From positions 1 to 64,000 of the forward strand of contig SUVL01000009.1 of NCBI GenBank assembly GCA_015062005.1: 64,000 nt of DNA, read 5' to 3'. The position numbers and the translations under genes are program-made. Below, one piece after another: positions 1-8,136 of this stretch. Origin of the DNA: Akkermansiaceae bacterium (GTDB taxonomy: Bacteria > Verrucomicrobiota > Verrucomicrobiia > Verrucomicrobiales > Akkermansiaceae). Every line of letters begins with the position of its first letter. The first letter of the stretch is position 1. The notes below the pieces were generated by a model. That model did not search any database. It was not told the DNA's origin and saw only the letters and a program-made list of their open reading frames with translations.

Positions 1-2
1 AC

Positions 3-56
3 GCATGGCTGCGAGCAGAGGGATATATCTCGTTTTATCAACTCCTCAAACGCTGA
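3..56 (+). CDS. C-terminal tail of a group II intron reverse transcriptase/maturase (partial)
   Basis: The window opens inside a reading frame that ends with WLRAEGYISFYQLLKR and a TGA at 54-56. This resembles the end of bacterial group II intron-encoded proteins, which often close with a W-L-x-x-x-G-Y-I-S-L/F type segment. The assignment rests mainly on what follows: the stop codon lies just before a folded domain V and a GAAA-capped domain VI hairpin, where such proteins normally end. The remainder of the gene lies upstream of the window, so the reverse transcriptase domain itself cannot be seen. The family call is inference from position plus a short motif. Confidence 0.5.
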   Translation, partial: AWLRAEGYISFYQLLKR

Positions 57-126
57 TTGGAAACCGCCGTATGCCATAAATGGCACGTGCGGTGGTGTGA
101 GAGGGGGCGAAAGCCCCCTACTCGAT
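57..126 (+). mobile_element. Group II intron 3' end (domains V and VI)
   Basis: Bases 63-96 fold as a 34-nt domain V. ACCGCCGTA (63-71) pairs with TGCGGTGGT (88-96) with two G-U pairs, a two-base bulge lies at 86-87, and the upper stem TGCCA/TGGCA (72-76/81-85) is capped by TAAA. The catalytic triad position reads CGC (65-67) followed by CGTA, as in group IIC introns rather than the more common AGC. Bases 103-118 form a GGGGGC-GAAA-GCCCCC hairpin in the domain VI position, and TACTCGAT (119-126) matches the usual intron 3' terminus. The 3' exon therefore starts near 127. Confidence 0.72.
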
Positions 127-148
127 TTCCGGGTGGCAGGAAAGTAAC

Positions 149-176
149 TTGCCATTTCGGGTGATTTGGCTAGAAT
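149..176 (+). promoter_or_regulatory. recQ promoter (leaderless)
   Basis: TTGCCA (149-154), a 16-bp spacer and TAGAAT (171-176). The -10 box ends seven bases before ATG 184, so the transcript should start at or next to the start codon. The promoter lies entirely downstream of the intron 3' end. Confidence 0.55.
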
Positions 177-183
177 AAGGGAG

Positions 184-2337
184 ATGGCCGTATTTCATGA
201 GATAGCAGACCCGCAGGAAGCGCTCAAGACGTATTTTGGATTTGAGGAGCTGCGGCCTGGACAGGACGAAGTGGTGCAGGCTATTATGAGTGGGCAGGAT
301 GCCATGGGAATTATGCCCACAGGTGGAGGCAAGTCGCTCTGCTATCAGTTGCCCGCGCTGTGCCGGGCGGGTGTGACTGTGGTGGTCTCTCCGCTTATAG
401 CGCTCATGAAAGACCAGGTGGATGCATTGCAGGCCCGCGGGATACCGGCTGCGGCCGTGAACTCATCCTTGGGAGCAGAGGAGTACCGGCAGGTGATGCA
501 GGCTTTGCGCCTGGGAGAGCTCAAAATCATCTACGTGGCGCCTGAGCGCTTCGCACAGGATGGGTTCATGAGCCTGCTGAGGGGGATGCAGATATCCTTG
601 CTGGCGGTGGATGAAGCTCACTGCCTGAGCCAGTGGGGACATGATTTCCGGCCGGATTATCTGCGCCTTGGGCGAGTGCGTGAGGCTCTGGGATACCCAC
701 AGACGGTGGCTCTCACCGCCACCGCAACGGCGCACGTGCGGGAAGATATACTCAACACGCTGCAACTCAGGGAACCAGCCGTGGTCATCAGTGGTTTCGG
801 GCGCGAGAATCTGGATTTCGGTATCACCCACTGTGAGGGCCGCAAGGCCAAGTTTGAACGTATTCATAGTGTGATAGCCCGTTGGAAGACGGGAATTATC
901 TATTGCTCCACGCGTAAGAATGTGATGCTGGTGTTTGAGGAGTTGGCCTCCCGGCACGTGAATGCCGTGGCCTATCACGCCGGCATGAGCGATGAGGAAC
1001 GCGCCTTTTCGCAGGATGCCTTTGTCTCCGGCAGGGCGGACGTGGTTGTGGCAACCAATGCTTTCGGCATGGGAATCGACCGTCCGGATGTGCGTTTTGT
1101 GGTGCATTTTGAGATTCCGGGCAGTGTTGAGGCCTATTACCAGGAAGCCGGGCGAGCCGGGCGAGATGGTAATCCTGCGGCATGCGAATTGCTTTTTAAC
1201 CATGCCGACTTGAAAACTCAGGAGTTCTTTTTCGAGGGAAGCAACCCACCCGTTACACTCATCCGGGCCTTATACAATTTCCTGCGTTTCGAAAGCGACC
1301 CCGCCACGCATGAAGTGCATATCACGGTGGATGCCATGGCTGAGCGCATGGGGAAGGAGGTGAACCCCATGGCCGTGGGCACGGCTCTTTCGTGCCTTAT
1401 TCATGCTGGTGCCATTCAGCGTTTTGATGTTCCTGGTCAACTGACCAAGGGAACGCGCCTGCTGAAACCAGAGCTCAACTTTGAGTGTCTGGATATTGAC
1501 CGCCATGCGCTGGAGGAGAAAGCAAAGCGCGACCATCTCAAAATTGAGGCAATGACCCGCTTTGCCTACTCCATGGGCTGCCGCCAGCAGTGGATTCTCG
1601 ATTATTTTGGTGAGGCTAATGCGGAGCCCTGTGGCCATTGCGATGTATGCGCTGCTTCCGGCAGCAATGAGCGCGAAGAAGTGAGCGGGGATGACCTGTT
1701 GATTGTGCGCAAGGCTCTGGCGGGAGTGGCCCGGGCTTCAAAACGCTCTGCTGGTGGTGAGTGGGTGGCCATCTATGGGCGCGGCAAAATTATGGATATG
1801 CTGCGTGGGGCGAAGAATGCTTCCATGCATCAGTATCTTACCTCGCTTTCCACTTATGGCATACTTAAAAACCTGACCGATGCTAAGATGAAGGCCTTAT
1901 TCCGCGCTATGCATGAGGGCGGCCTGCTGCAGAGCACTGGTGGCGATATGCCGCTCATCACGCTGACCCAGCAGGGCGAGGAGGTGATGCAGAGCCGCGC
2001 AGTGCCCCGGCTTTCACTGCGTTCGTGGAGCTCGGCTGCACGCACGGCCTCTCCTGCCATCCGGACGGATAAAACGCAGCGTTTGTTGCAGAGCATGGGG
2101 CTCGGGCGCCTGGATAAAGAACTGTATGAGCACCTGGCCGAGCTGCGCCGCGACCTTGCAGCCGAATACCGCATGCCCGCGTATCGGGTCATGCACAATG
2201 AAACTCTCCGCGCTCTGGCCACTGTGAAGCCCACGACCATGGAAGCCGCTGAGCGGCTCAAAGGCGTGGGCCCTTGGCTGCGCACGCATGGATTACGTGC
2301 CTTCGTTGAACTGATTCAGGATTTTGTGGAGCGCTGA
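184..2337 (+). CDS. recQ: ATP-dependent DNA helicase RecQ
   Basis: A 3'-5' superfamily 2 DNA helicase used in recombinational repair and replication fork processing, acting in the cytoplasm. The 717-residue protein has the expected RecQ order. Walker A is TGGGKS (46-51), the DEAH box is at 143-146 within DEAHCLSQWGHDFRPDY, and motif VI is in QEAGRAGRDG. The zinc ligands are C466, C483, C486 and C489, followed by an RQC winged-helix region and a C-terminal HRDC-like domain (about 640-717). The frame stays open upstream to a TTG at 166, but that codon would overlap the promoter. ATG 184 fits a leaderless message and is chosen. The gene is convergent with the copper ATPase, with four bases between the stops and no visible terminator. 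Confidence 0.95.
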   Translation: MAVFHEIADPQEALKTYFGFEELRPGQDEVVQAIMSGQDAMGIMPTGGGKSLCYQLPALCRAGVTVVVSPLIALMKDQVDALQARGIPAAAVNSSLGAEEYRQVMQALRLGELKIIYVAPERFAQDGFMSLLRGMQISLLAVDEAHCLSQWGHDFRPDYLRLGRVREALGYPQTVALTATATAHVREDILNTLQLREPAVVISGFGRENLDFGITHCEGRKAKFERIHSVIARWKTGIIYCSTRKNVMLVFEELASRHVNAVAYHAGMSDEERAFSQDAFVSGRADVVVATNAFGMGIDRPDVRFVVHFEIPGSVEAYYQEAGRAGRDGNPAACELLFNHADLKTQEFFFEGSNPPVTLIRALYNFLRFESDPATHEVHITVDAMAERMGKEVNPMAVGTALSCLIHAGAIQRFDVPGQLTKGTRLLKPELNFECLDIDRHALEEKAKRDHLKIEAMTRFAYSMGCRQQWILDYFGEANAEPCGHCDVCAASGSNEREEVSGDDLLIVRKALAGVARASKRSAGGEWVAIYGRGKIMDMLRGAKNASMHQYLTSLSTYGILKNLTDAKMKALFRAMHEGGLLQSTGGDMPLITLTQQGEEVMQSRAVPRLSLRSWSSAARTASPAIRTDKTQRLLQSMGLGRLDKELYEHLAELRRDLAAEYRMPAYRVMHNETLRALATVKPTTMEAAERLKGVGPWLRTHGLRAFVELIQDFVER

Positions 2338-2341
2338 GGTA

Positions 2342-4699
2342 TCAGCACACCCCCTTGAAATCGTAGCCGGCTTCCTTGATGGTTGCTGCTATAATGCCTG
2401 TGTCTACAGCGCCTTCTGAGCGGATGGTGACGGTGGCGGATTTGTGGTCGGCTTTTACTTCGGATACACCGGGAAGCGCGCTGAGAGCCTGTACAACGTG
2501 TCGCTCGCAATGGGGGCACATCATGCCCTCTACGGATATTATGGTGGTGGTCATATGGGACTGTATTGGTTGTATGAGGGTAAGGTGGCGCAGCCGCAGG
2601 GCGTTGCACACGACGAACAGGCTGCTCAGGCTCATTGCTGCGGCTGCCACTCCCGGGGTGAGGAGCCAGCCTGTGCCGGCATAATACAGTCCGGCTGCCA
2701 GGGGTATGGTGAGCACGTTATAGAAAAATGCCCAGAACAGATTCTGGCGTATGGTGCGTATCACGGCTCGGCTGAGTTTCAGGGCAGCCACGGCATCCAT
2801 CAGCTCATTTCGCACCAGAATGATGCCTGCGCTTTCGATGGCCACGTCTGTTCCTGCCCCGATGGCGATGCCGATGTCTGCTCGTGTCAGGGCAGGGGCA
2901 TCGTTGATGCCATCCCCTATCATGATGACACAGTGCCCTTCTGCCTGGAGCCTGCGCACTGCTGCTTCCTTGTCCCGGGGCGTGACACCTGCCTTGTATT
3001 CACTTATACCTACTGCTTCTGCTACGCTCCGCACCGTCGATTCATTGTCGCCGCTCATCATGAGGACTCGCAGTCCTGCTTTGTGCATGTGCGAAACGGC
3101 TGCTGCACTATCGGGCTTGACGGGATCTGCCAGCGCAATCATGCCCATGTAGCGACCTCCTTGCGCAAAGTAAACGGCCGTTGCTCCTGCTGGCGCCGGT
3201 TCAGGCAGCACGATGCCTCGTTCCTGTAAGAATGCGGCGTTGCCGGCCAGCGATTCCTCCCCGGATATGCTCCCGCTTATCCCCTTGCCGGGATGATAGG
3301 TCGGATTGTCAATTGATTGGGGTGTATAAACGGCTGTTGCTTTTCTTATTGATTGAGCAAGAGGATGTAAATTGTTTTGCTCCAGCGTGGATGCTAGTTG
3401 CAACAGTTGAGGTTTAGACACCGAGCCTGCTGGTATAATGCCGGTGACGATTGGCTGGCCGGCAGTTATGGTACCGGTTTTGTCGAGGATGACCGCAGTG
3501 GCTTTTCTGGCAAGTTCCATGGTGGCACCATCGCGGAAGAGGATACCGTTTTCTGCGCCTTTGCCAGCACCTGCCATGATGGCCACCGGCGTAGCCAGCC
3601 CCAGCGCGCAGGGGCAGGATACAACCAGCACCGCTATGGCGCATCCCATCGCAAATGACAGGCTGGCGCCGAAACACAGCCAGAGAATGGCTGTAAGCAG
3701 TGCGATGGCTACCACAACGGGCACAAAAATGCGGGAAATGCTGTCGGCGAGGCGGGAGATGGGCGCTTTGCTTGCAGCGGCATCGCCTACCAGGTGAATG
3801 ATACTGCTCAGGGCTGAATCATCGCGCCGATGGGTGGCGATTGCCTGCAGGGCTCCATTGCCATTGATAGTGCCGGCGTAGATAGCGGCTCCGGGGCTTT
3901 TGAGAACGGGCATGCTTTCACCAGTAAGGCTGGATTCATCGATGGCGGACATGCCGTCTGTCACTTCGGCGTCCACTGGTATGCGGGCACCAGCGGGTAC
4001 CAGGATGATATCTCCCACCGTTACTTCTTCTGCCGGTATGGTGCATTGTTCATTGCCCCGGAGTACCCGCGCTGTCTGGGGTAACAGGGCTTTCAGCTTG
4101 TTCAGAGCCTCTCCTGTGCGCCCCGTGGCGCGGCTTTCCAGCCATTTGCCCAGCGTTATCAAGGTGAGAATCATACCGGCAGATTCTACATAGGCTGTCC
4201 CACTGTGCAGAATAATCAAATCTGCCAGACTGTATACGATGCCTGCCGCCGCGCCCAGAGAAATGAGCGTATCCATATTGGCAGCTCTGTTCAGCGCAGC
4301 CTTGCTTCCGGAAATGAAGAACTTGCGGTTTAAAATGAGGATGGGAATCAGAAGAATAAATTGAAATACAACAGATAGTGGCTCATGCCACATATGGTGT
4401 AAGTATACCATGGGCGCAAGGCACAAGAAGGAGAGCAGAAGGCGCCTCCGGAGTCCTGTATCCGTGCGTGTACCCGTGCTGGTGGTGGAGGCTCCATACC
4501 CTGCGCTCTCCACTGCTGTGATGATTTCGTTTTCTGTCAGCAGATTTTCATCATAGCTGATTTTCATGCTCCGCGTCAGCAAATTAACCTGTACGGTCTC
4601 AGCCCCGCGCAATGCAGCCACTACCTTTTCCACGCGCGCCGAGCAGGCCGCGCAGCTCATGCCGGAAACGCTGAAGACTTGTTGCTTCATGCGAGTCAT
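2342..4699 (-). CDS. copA: Copper-translocating P1B-type ATPase with N- and C-terminal HMA domains
   Basis: An inner-membrane pump that uses ATP to expel Cu(I). The N-terminal heavy-metal-associated domain carries CAAC (16-19). Eight hydrophobic helices follow, with the metal-site CPC at 362-364, the phosphorylation motif DKTGT at 406-410, TGES in the actuator domain, an HP motif and GDGINDAP in the hinge. All catalytic motifs are intact. Unusually, a complete second HMA domain (716-785, CPHC at 728-731) is fused after the last membrane helix, where a free CopZ-type chaperone would otherwise be expected. An internal ATG at 2554 begins this domain, but no ribosome binding site is visible there. 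A second ATG at 4690 could be the true start. No CopY/CueR-type regulator lies beside it. Silver or another soft metal cannot be excluded. Confidence 0.92.
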   Translation of the reverse strand: MTRMKQQVFSVSGMSCAACSARVEKVVAALRGAETVQVNLLTRSMKISYDENLLTENEIITAVESAGYGASTTSTGTRTDTGLRRRLLLSFLCLAPMVYLHHMWHEPLSVVFQFILLIPILILNRKFFISGSKAALNRAANMDTLISLGAAAGIVYSLADLIILHSGTAYVESAGMILTLITLGKWLESRATGRTGEALNKLKALLPQTARVLRGNEQCTIPAEEVTVGDIILVPAGARIPVDAEVTDGMSAIDESSLTGESMPVLKSPGAAIYAGTINGNGALQAIATHRRDDSALSSIIHLVGDAAASKAPISRLADSISRIFVPVVVAIALLTAILWLCFGASLSFAMGCAIAVLVVSCPCALGLATPVAIMAGAGKGAENGILFRDGATMELARKATAVILDKTGTITAGQPIVTGIIPAGSVSKPQLLQLASTLEQNNLHPLAQSIRKATAVYTPQSIDNPTYHPGKGISGSISGEESLAGNAAFLQERGIVLPEPAPAGATAVYFAQGGRYMGMIALADPVKPDSAAAVSHMHKAGLRVLMMSGDNESTVRSVAEAVGISEYKAGVTPRDKEAAVRRLQAEGHCVIMIGDGINDAPALTRADIGIAIGAGTDVAIESAGIILVRNELMDAVAALKLSRAVIRTIRQNLFWAFFYNVLTIPLAAGLYYAGTGWLLTPGVAAAAMSLSSLFVVCNALRLRHLTLIQPIQSHMTTTIISVEGMMCPHCERHVVQALSALPGVSEVKADHKSATVTIRSEGAVDTGIIAATIKEAGYDFKGVC

Positions 4700-4742
4700 G
4701 CTTAGACGAACATGGGCGGAAGAGCAAGCCGCATACCCGTCA

Positions 4743-5549
4743 TTAGTGCTTAGGTTGCAGGATGGCGTCCATCAGGTCGGAACGGGAGCAGCTGGCGGCA
4801 TCACGGCCAGTGCGGTCCTTGAGGTAGGGATCGGCGCCGTGCTCGATGAGCAGGCTGGCCATGCCACGGTTATTGTCAATAACGGCATGCATGAGCGGAG
4901 AAACGCCGTTTTCATCACAGAAATCGGGTTTGGCATTTAACTCAAGCAGCACTTCAGCACATTTGCGATTGTTGCTGAGCACGGCGGCCACGAGCGGGGA
5001 GCGGCCATCGCTCAGGCGGTTGAAATCAAAACCACCTTTCTGCTGAGCCAGCATAGTGAGGAGTTCATGGCGTCCATTTTCTGCGGCGTGAACGGCAGCG
5101 CGCAAAATCACTTCACCGGCCTGCGCGGCTTCGGGTTGGGCAAGTAGGCCGCGAACTGCCATTTTCTTGCCGAGGATAGTGGCGAGTTCAAGCAGAGTAC
5201 GCCCTTCATCGTCAATGAGTTCGAAGGGATTGTTGTGCTCCTCCTGCCAGCGGGCATTCAGTTCGTGGTAGGAGTTGATTTCGTGGCGATAATCCTTTTC
5301 CTGGCGCATGGTAACCCAGGCGCAGCTGCAGAAAACCAGGAATACGCAGGACCAGACAACAGACATGAGCGACTTCCGCCTGGCAAGTGCCTGGGCGACG
5401 CTTAATAACCCATTCACTACGAAGCCTGTGGCGCAGAGGGTGAGCAACCATACTTCTACGGAAGCAGGCGTTTCTATGCCAACGCTGACTTTCCAGGAGA
5501 GCAGCGCGATGACAATCAGGAGTAAGAGCGGGTTGAAATAGTCTTTCAT
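4743..5549 (-). CDS. Membrane-anchored ankyrin-repeat protein
   Basis: 268 residues. Two hydrophobic helices in the first 70 residues (a LLLLIVIALLSW segment and one around LLTLCATGFVVNGLL) anchor the protein. The rest, from about residue 115, consists of four to five ankyrin-type repeats; clear units contain DGRSPLVAAVLSNNRKCAEV and NGVSPLMHAVIDNNRGMA. Such repeats bind other proteins, but the partner cannot be read from the sequence. The gene stands 43 bases upstream of copA on the same strand but has its own promoter. A role beside CopA is not established. Confidence 0.75.
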   Translation of the reverse strand: MKDYFNPLLLLIVIALLSWKVSVGIETPASVEVWLLTLCATGFVVNGLLSVAQALARRKSLMSVVWSCVFLVFCSCAWVTMRQEKDYRHEINSYHELNARWQEEHNNPFELIDDEGRTLLELATILGKKMAVRGLLAQPEAAQAGEVILRAAVHAAENGRHELLTMLAQQKGGFDFNRLSDGRSPLVAAVLSNNRKCAEVLLELNAKPDFCDENGVSPLMHAVIDNNRGMASLLIEHGADPYLKDRTGRDAASCSRSDLMDAILQPKH

Positions 5550-5557
5550 TGTTGGTA

Positions 5558-5586
5558 ACTTTAGCAGAGATAAAAGAGAGTGTCCA
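5558..5586 (-). promoter_or_regulatory. Promoter of the ankyrin gene
   Basis: On the minus strand TGGACA (5586-5581), 17 bp, TAAAGT (5563-5558). The predicted transcript start lies one to three bases before ATG 5549. Confidence 0.5.
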
Positions 5587-5594
5587 GATAAACT

Positions 5595-6710
5595 TTATGG
5601 AAGCGGAGCTTCTTTCGGCTGCTCAGTGCTGGTTTTGGTTTCGGAAGCTGCGGGGGCCTCCGCCTTTTCTGGTTCAGGAGCCGGCTGCACTACAGCCTCA
5701 GGCTCTGGCTGCTGCTCAGTTTCGGCAGTGGATTTTGTTTCCTTCTCCGGCTCAGATTTTACCTCCTTGACTGCTTCCGACTCAGTATTTACGGTCTGTT
5801 CAGCGTCCTTGGCGGGGGCTTCTTTTGCTTCAGTGCCAGCTTTATCCGTGGGTGCAGCAGTGGCAAGTTTCAGTTTATTCCTGGGAGCCTCGGAGGCCGG
5901 TGCTGCCGTTTTAAGGATTGGCTGGGACTTGGCTGCCGGCTCAGCAGGACTGGTGTTATCTCCGCTATTTGCCTGTTCTTCTTTCGGGGCTTCTTCTGCC
6001 TTTCCGCCGTCTGTCTTAAGTGCTTCGGAGTTGGCTTTATCCGCAGATTTTTCGTTCTGGGAGATGAAGGTCTCGAACAGAGCCATGAGCAGGGCGTAAA
6101 TCAGGAAGAATGCACCGGGTACTGCCGCAATAATCCACGGGGTGCCTTGAATCATGTGCAGAGCTTCAGGCATGGCAGGGGTGGTGCTGTTTGCCCATAG
6201 CTGCACGATGTAGGTGAAGAAGACGGTCAGGCCATACCACAGACCATAGCTCACGACGGTGGTAATGGCGACTCTCACGCTTGCAAGGGAACACAACCAG
6301 CCAGCTATGAAGATGAATACGGTAATGGTAAGGGGAACTTCGTATGCCTTGATGGAAAGCAGTGCCTGGTTGACGGCCACATTGTGCTGCAGTGCCTGGG
6401 GAAGCGCGATGGCCGGACCGCAGAAGATGTACAGTCCGCCTGCCAGCAGGATGATGATGGCGGCACAGAACAGAATGTTCCAGACGGCTTCCAGGATGCG
6501 TGTGAATGAAAGGATACCCAGCAGCAGGATAACAACCAGGGAGACGGTGTACACATTCAATTCGCTGAGCAGGGTAAGCAGCTTGGCACTATCAGCTGTC
6601 TGGCAGAAGTTGCTGAGGCTGATGGTAGGGGCAGTCTGAAGATAGCACGCAATGAGTAACAGCAGGATAATGCTGAATACTACACGGAAGAGAGAGGCTA
6701 ATACTTTCAT
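5595..6710 (-). CDS. Six-helix membrane protein with a long Glu/Ala/Lys/Pro tail
   Basis: 371 residues, family not recognised. The first 220 residues hold about six hydrophobic helices, starting with VVFSIILLLLIACYL and ending with FFLIYALLMALFETFI. The last 150 residues are low complexity, built mainly of E, A, K, P and T with no aromatic residues, and are likely disordered. The tail should lie in the cytoplasm if the N-terminus does. The gene has its own good promoter and sits 45 bases upstream of the ankyrin gene on the same strand. No enzymatic motif is visible. Confidence 0.6.
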   Translation of the reverse strand: MKVLASLFRVVFSIILLLLIACYLQTAPTISLSNFCQTADSAKLLTLLSELNVYTVSLVVILLLGILSFTRILEAVWNILFCAAIIILLAGGLYIFCGPAIALPQALQHNVAVNQALLSIKAYEVPLTITVFIFIAGWLCSLASVRVAITTVVSYGLWYGLTVFFTYIVQLWANSTTPAMPEALHMIQGTPWIIAAVPGAFFLIYALLMALFETFISQNEKSADKANSEALKTDGGKAEEAPKEEQANSGDNTSPAEPAAKSQPILKTAAPASEAPRNKLKLATAAPTDKAGTEAKEAPAKDAEQTVNTESEAVKEVKSEPEKETKSTAETEQQPEPEAVVQPAPEPEKAEAPAASETKTSTEQPKEAPLP

Positions 6711-6719
6711 GACGCCATT

Positions 6720-6748
6720 ATTTTAGGCAATGGAGCCGCTCTCGTCAA
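6720..6748 (-). promoter_or_regulatory. Promoter of the six-helix membrane protein gene
   Basis: Minus strand TTGACG (6748-6743), 17 bp, TAAAAT (6725-6720). The predicted start leaves a 5' leader of only about five bases before ATG 6710. Confidence 0.6.
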
Positions 6749-6785
6749 GGGTAAAGGATTCTGTATGCTGCAATTATTTTGCCAG

Positions 6786-6824
6786 ATACAAGAAGAAGCA
6801 GCCGTTTGTGGTACGGCTGCTTCT
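6786..6824 (-). terminator. Terminator of the AI-2E transporter-lysA unit
   Basis: A perfect 12-bp inverted repeat (6794-6805 and 6813-6824, seven-base loop) followed on the minus strand by a T-rich stretch (TTCTTGTAT). It lies 25 bases past the lysA stop. Confidence 0.75.
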
Positions 6825-6849
6825 GATTTTTGGGGGAATGTTGTCGCGT

Positions 6850-8136
6850 TTATTCAGGCAGGCATTCGTCCTGCACCATTTGTTCCAGCGTCTGGCGGCG
6901 GCGGATGATGCTCCACTTGTCTCCATCCACCAGTACTTCAGCCGCCAGCGGGCGGGAGTTGTAGGTGGAGGCCATGCTGAAACCATAGGCACCGGCGCTC
7001 AGCTCAGCCAGTACCTCACCGGGTTTCACGTCGGCAATGCGGCGGTTCTGTGCCTGGAAGTCACCTGATTCGCAGATGGGCCCCACGATATCGGCAACAA
7101 TCTCATCACCGCAGTGCTCCTTTACCGGCCAGATTTCGTGGTAGCCCTCATAAAGTGCGGGGCGGATGATGTCGTTCATGCCGGCATCAATCATCTTAAA
7201 GGTCTTGGCTTCGCCCTTCTTTTCATAGATGCAGGTGGTGAGCAGGGCTGCTGCATTACCGACCAGGCGGCGGCCTGGCTCCAACAGAATTTTGATGCCC
7301 AGCGGTTTGAGCAGGGGGATGAGGGCGTCTGCGTAGCTCTTGATGGTAATCTGCTCTGGATGGGCGGCCCACCACTCGGGCTTGCCGGATTCCAGGCACC
7401 CGTCGTACACGATGCCGATACCGCCGCCTATGGAGAAGAATTCAATGCCGTACATGGCTATGAACTTCTTCACGATGGGCAGCATTTTCTCCACAGCCGT
7501 GGTGAAGGGCTGCACTTCTGTAAGCTGGGAGCCGATGTGAATTTGCAGCCCCTTGATGTGCAGGTTCGGCATTTCGGCGGCAATCGTGGCATAGACTGAT
7601 TCGATGCGGGTGATATCCACACCGAATTTGTTTTCATTTGTGCCGGTTGTGATGTATTTGTGCGTGTGGGCATCCACATGCGGATTCACGCGCACGGCCA
7701 CGGGGGCTTTCACTCCCATCTCTCCTGCGATGCGGTTGATTTCTCGCAGTTCGTTCTCACTTTCACAGTTGAAGCAGTATATCTTCTGCTCCAGTGCGTA
7801 GCGGATTTCCGGCTCTGTCTTGGCTACACCGGCATAGGTACACTGGGTGGGGTCGCCGCCGGCATTGATGACACGCCAGAGCTCGCCGCCGGACACGATG
7901 TCGAAGCCGGCACCCTGCCGGGCCATGAGGTTCAGGATGGCCTTGTTGGAGCAGGCTTTCACCGCATAGGCAATATGGGCATCCAGGCCAGCCATGGAGC
8001 TGCGGAACTCTGCCAGGTCATCGGAGATGGTTTTTCTGCTGTAGACAAAGACGGGGGTGCCGACGGCAGCCGCAATGTCTGCCAGGTTTACGTTTTCGCA
8101 GTGCAGGGAGCCGTTCTTGTAGGCGAATGAGTGCAT
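6850..8136 (-). CDS. lysA: Diaminopimelate decarboxylase
   Basis: Catalyses the last step of lysine synthesis, converting meso-diaminopimelate to L-lysine and CO2 with pyridoxal phosphate. The 428-residue protein is a fold-type III decarboxylase. It shows the PLP lysine in HIAYAVKACSN (K60), the HIGSQ segment, the glycine loop SIGGGIGIVY, EPGRRLVG for substrate binding and the active-site CESGD near the C-terminus. Its ATG shares one base with the TGA of the upstream transporter gene (TGATG at 8138-8134), so the two are almost certainly translationally coupled. It is expected to depend on the promoter in front of the transporter. Confidence 0.95.
   Translation of the reverse strand: MHSFAYKNGSLHCENVNLADIAAAVGTPVFVYSRKTISDDLAEFRSSMAGLDAHIAYAVKACSNKAILNLMARQGAGFDIVSGGELWRVINAGGDPTQCTYAGVAKTEPEIRYALEQKIYCFNCESENELREINRIAGEMGVKAPVAVRVNPHVDAHTHKYITTGTNENKFGVDITRIESVYATIAAEMPNLHIKGLQIHIGSQLTEVQPFTTAVEKMLPIVKKFIAMYGIEFFSIGGGIGIVYDGCLESGKPEWWAAHPEQITIKSYADALIPLLKPLGIKILLEPGRRLVGNAAALLTTCIYEKKGEAKTFKMIDAGMNDIIRPALYEGYHEIWPVKEHCGDEIVADIVGPICESGDFQAQNRRIADVKPGEVLAELSAGAYGFSMASTYNSRPLAAEVLVDGDKWSIIRRRQTLEQMVQDECLPE

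Noticed and set aside
2552..2554. Separate copZ gene inside the CopA gene
   Set aside because: The HMA domain is in frame with the pump and no ribosome binding site precedes the internal ATG, so a fusion is the simpler reading.
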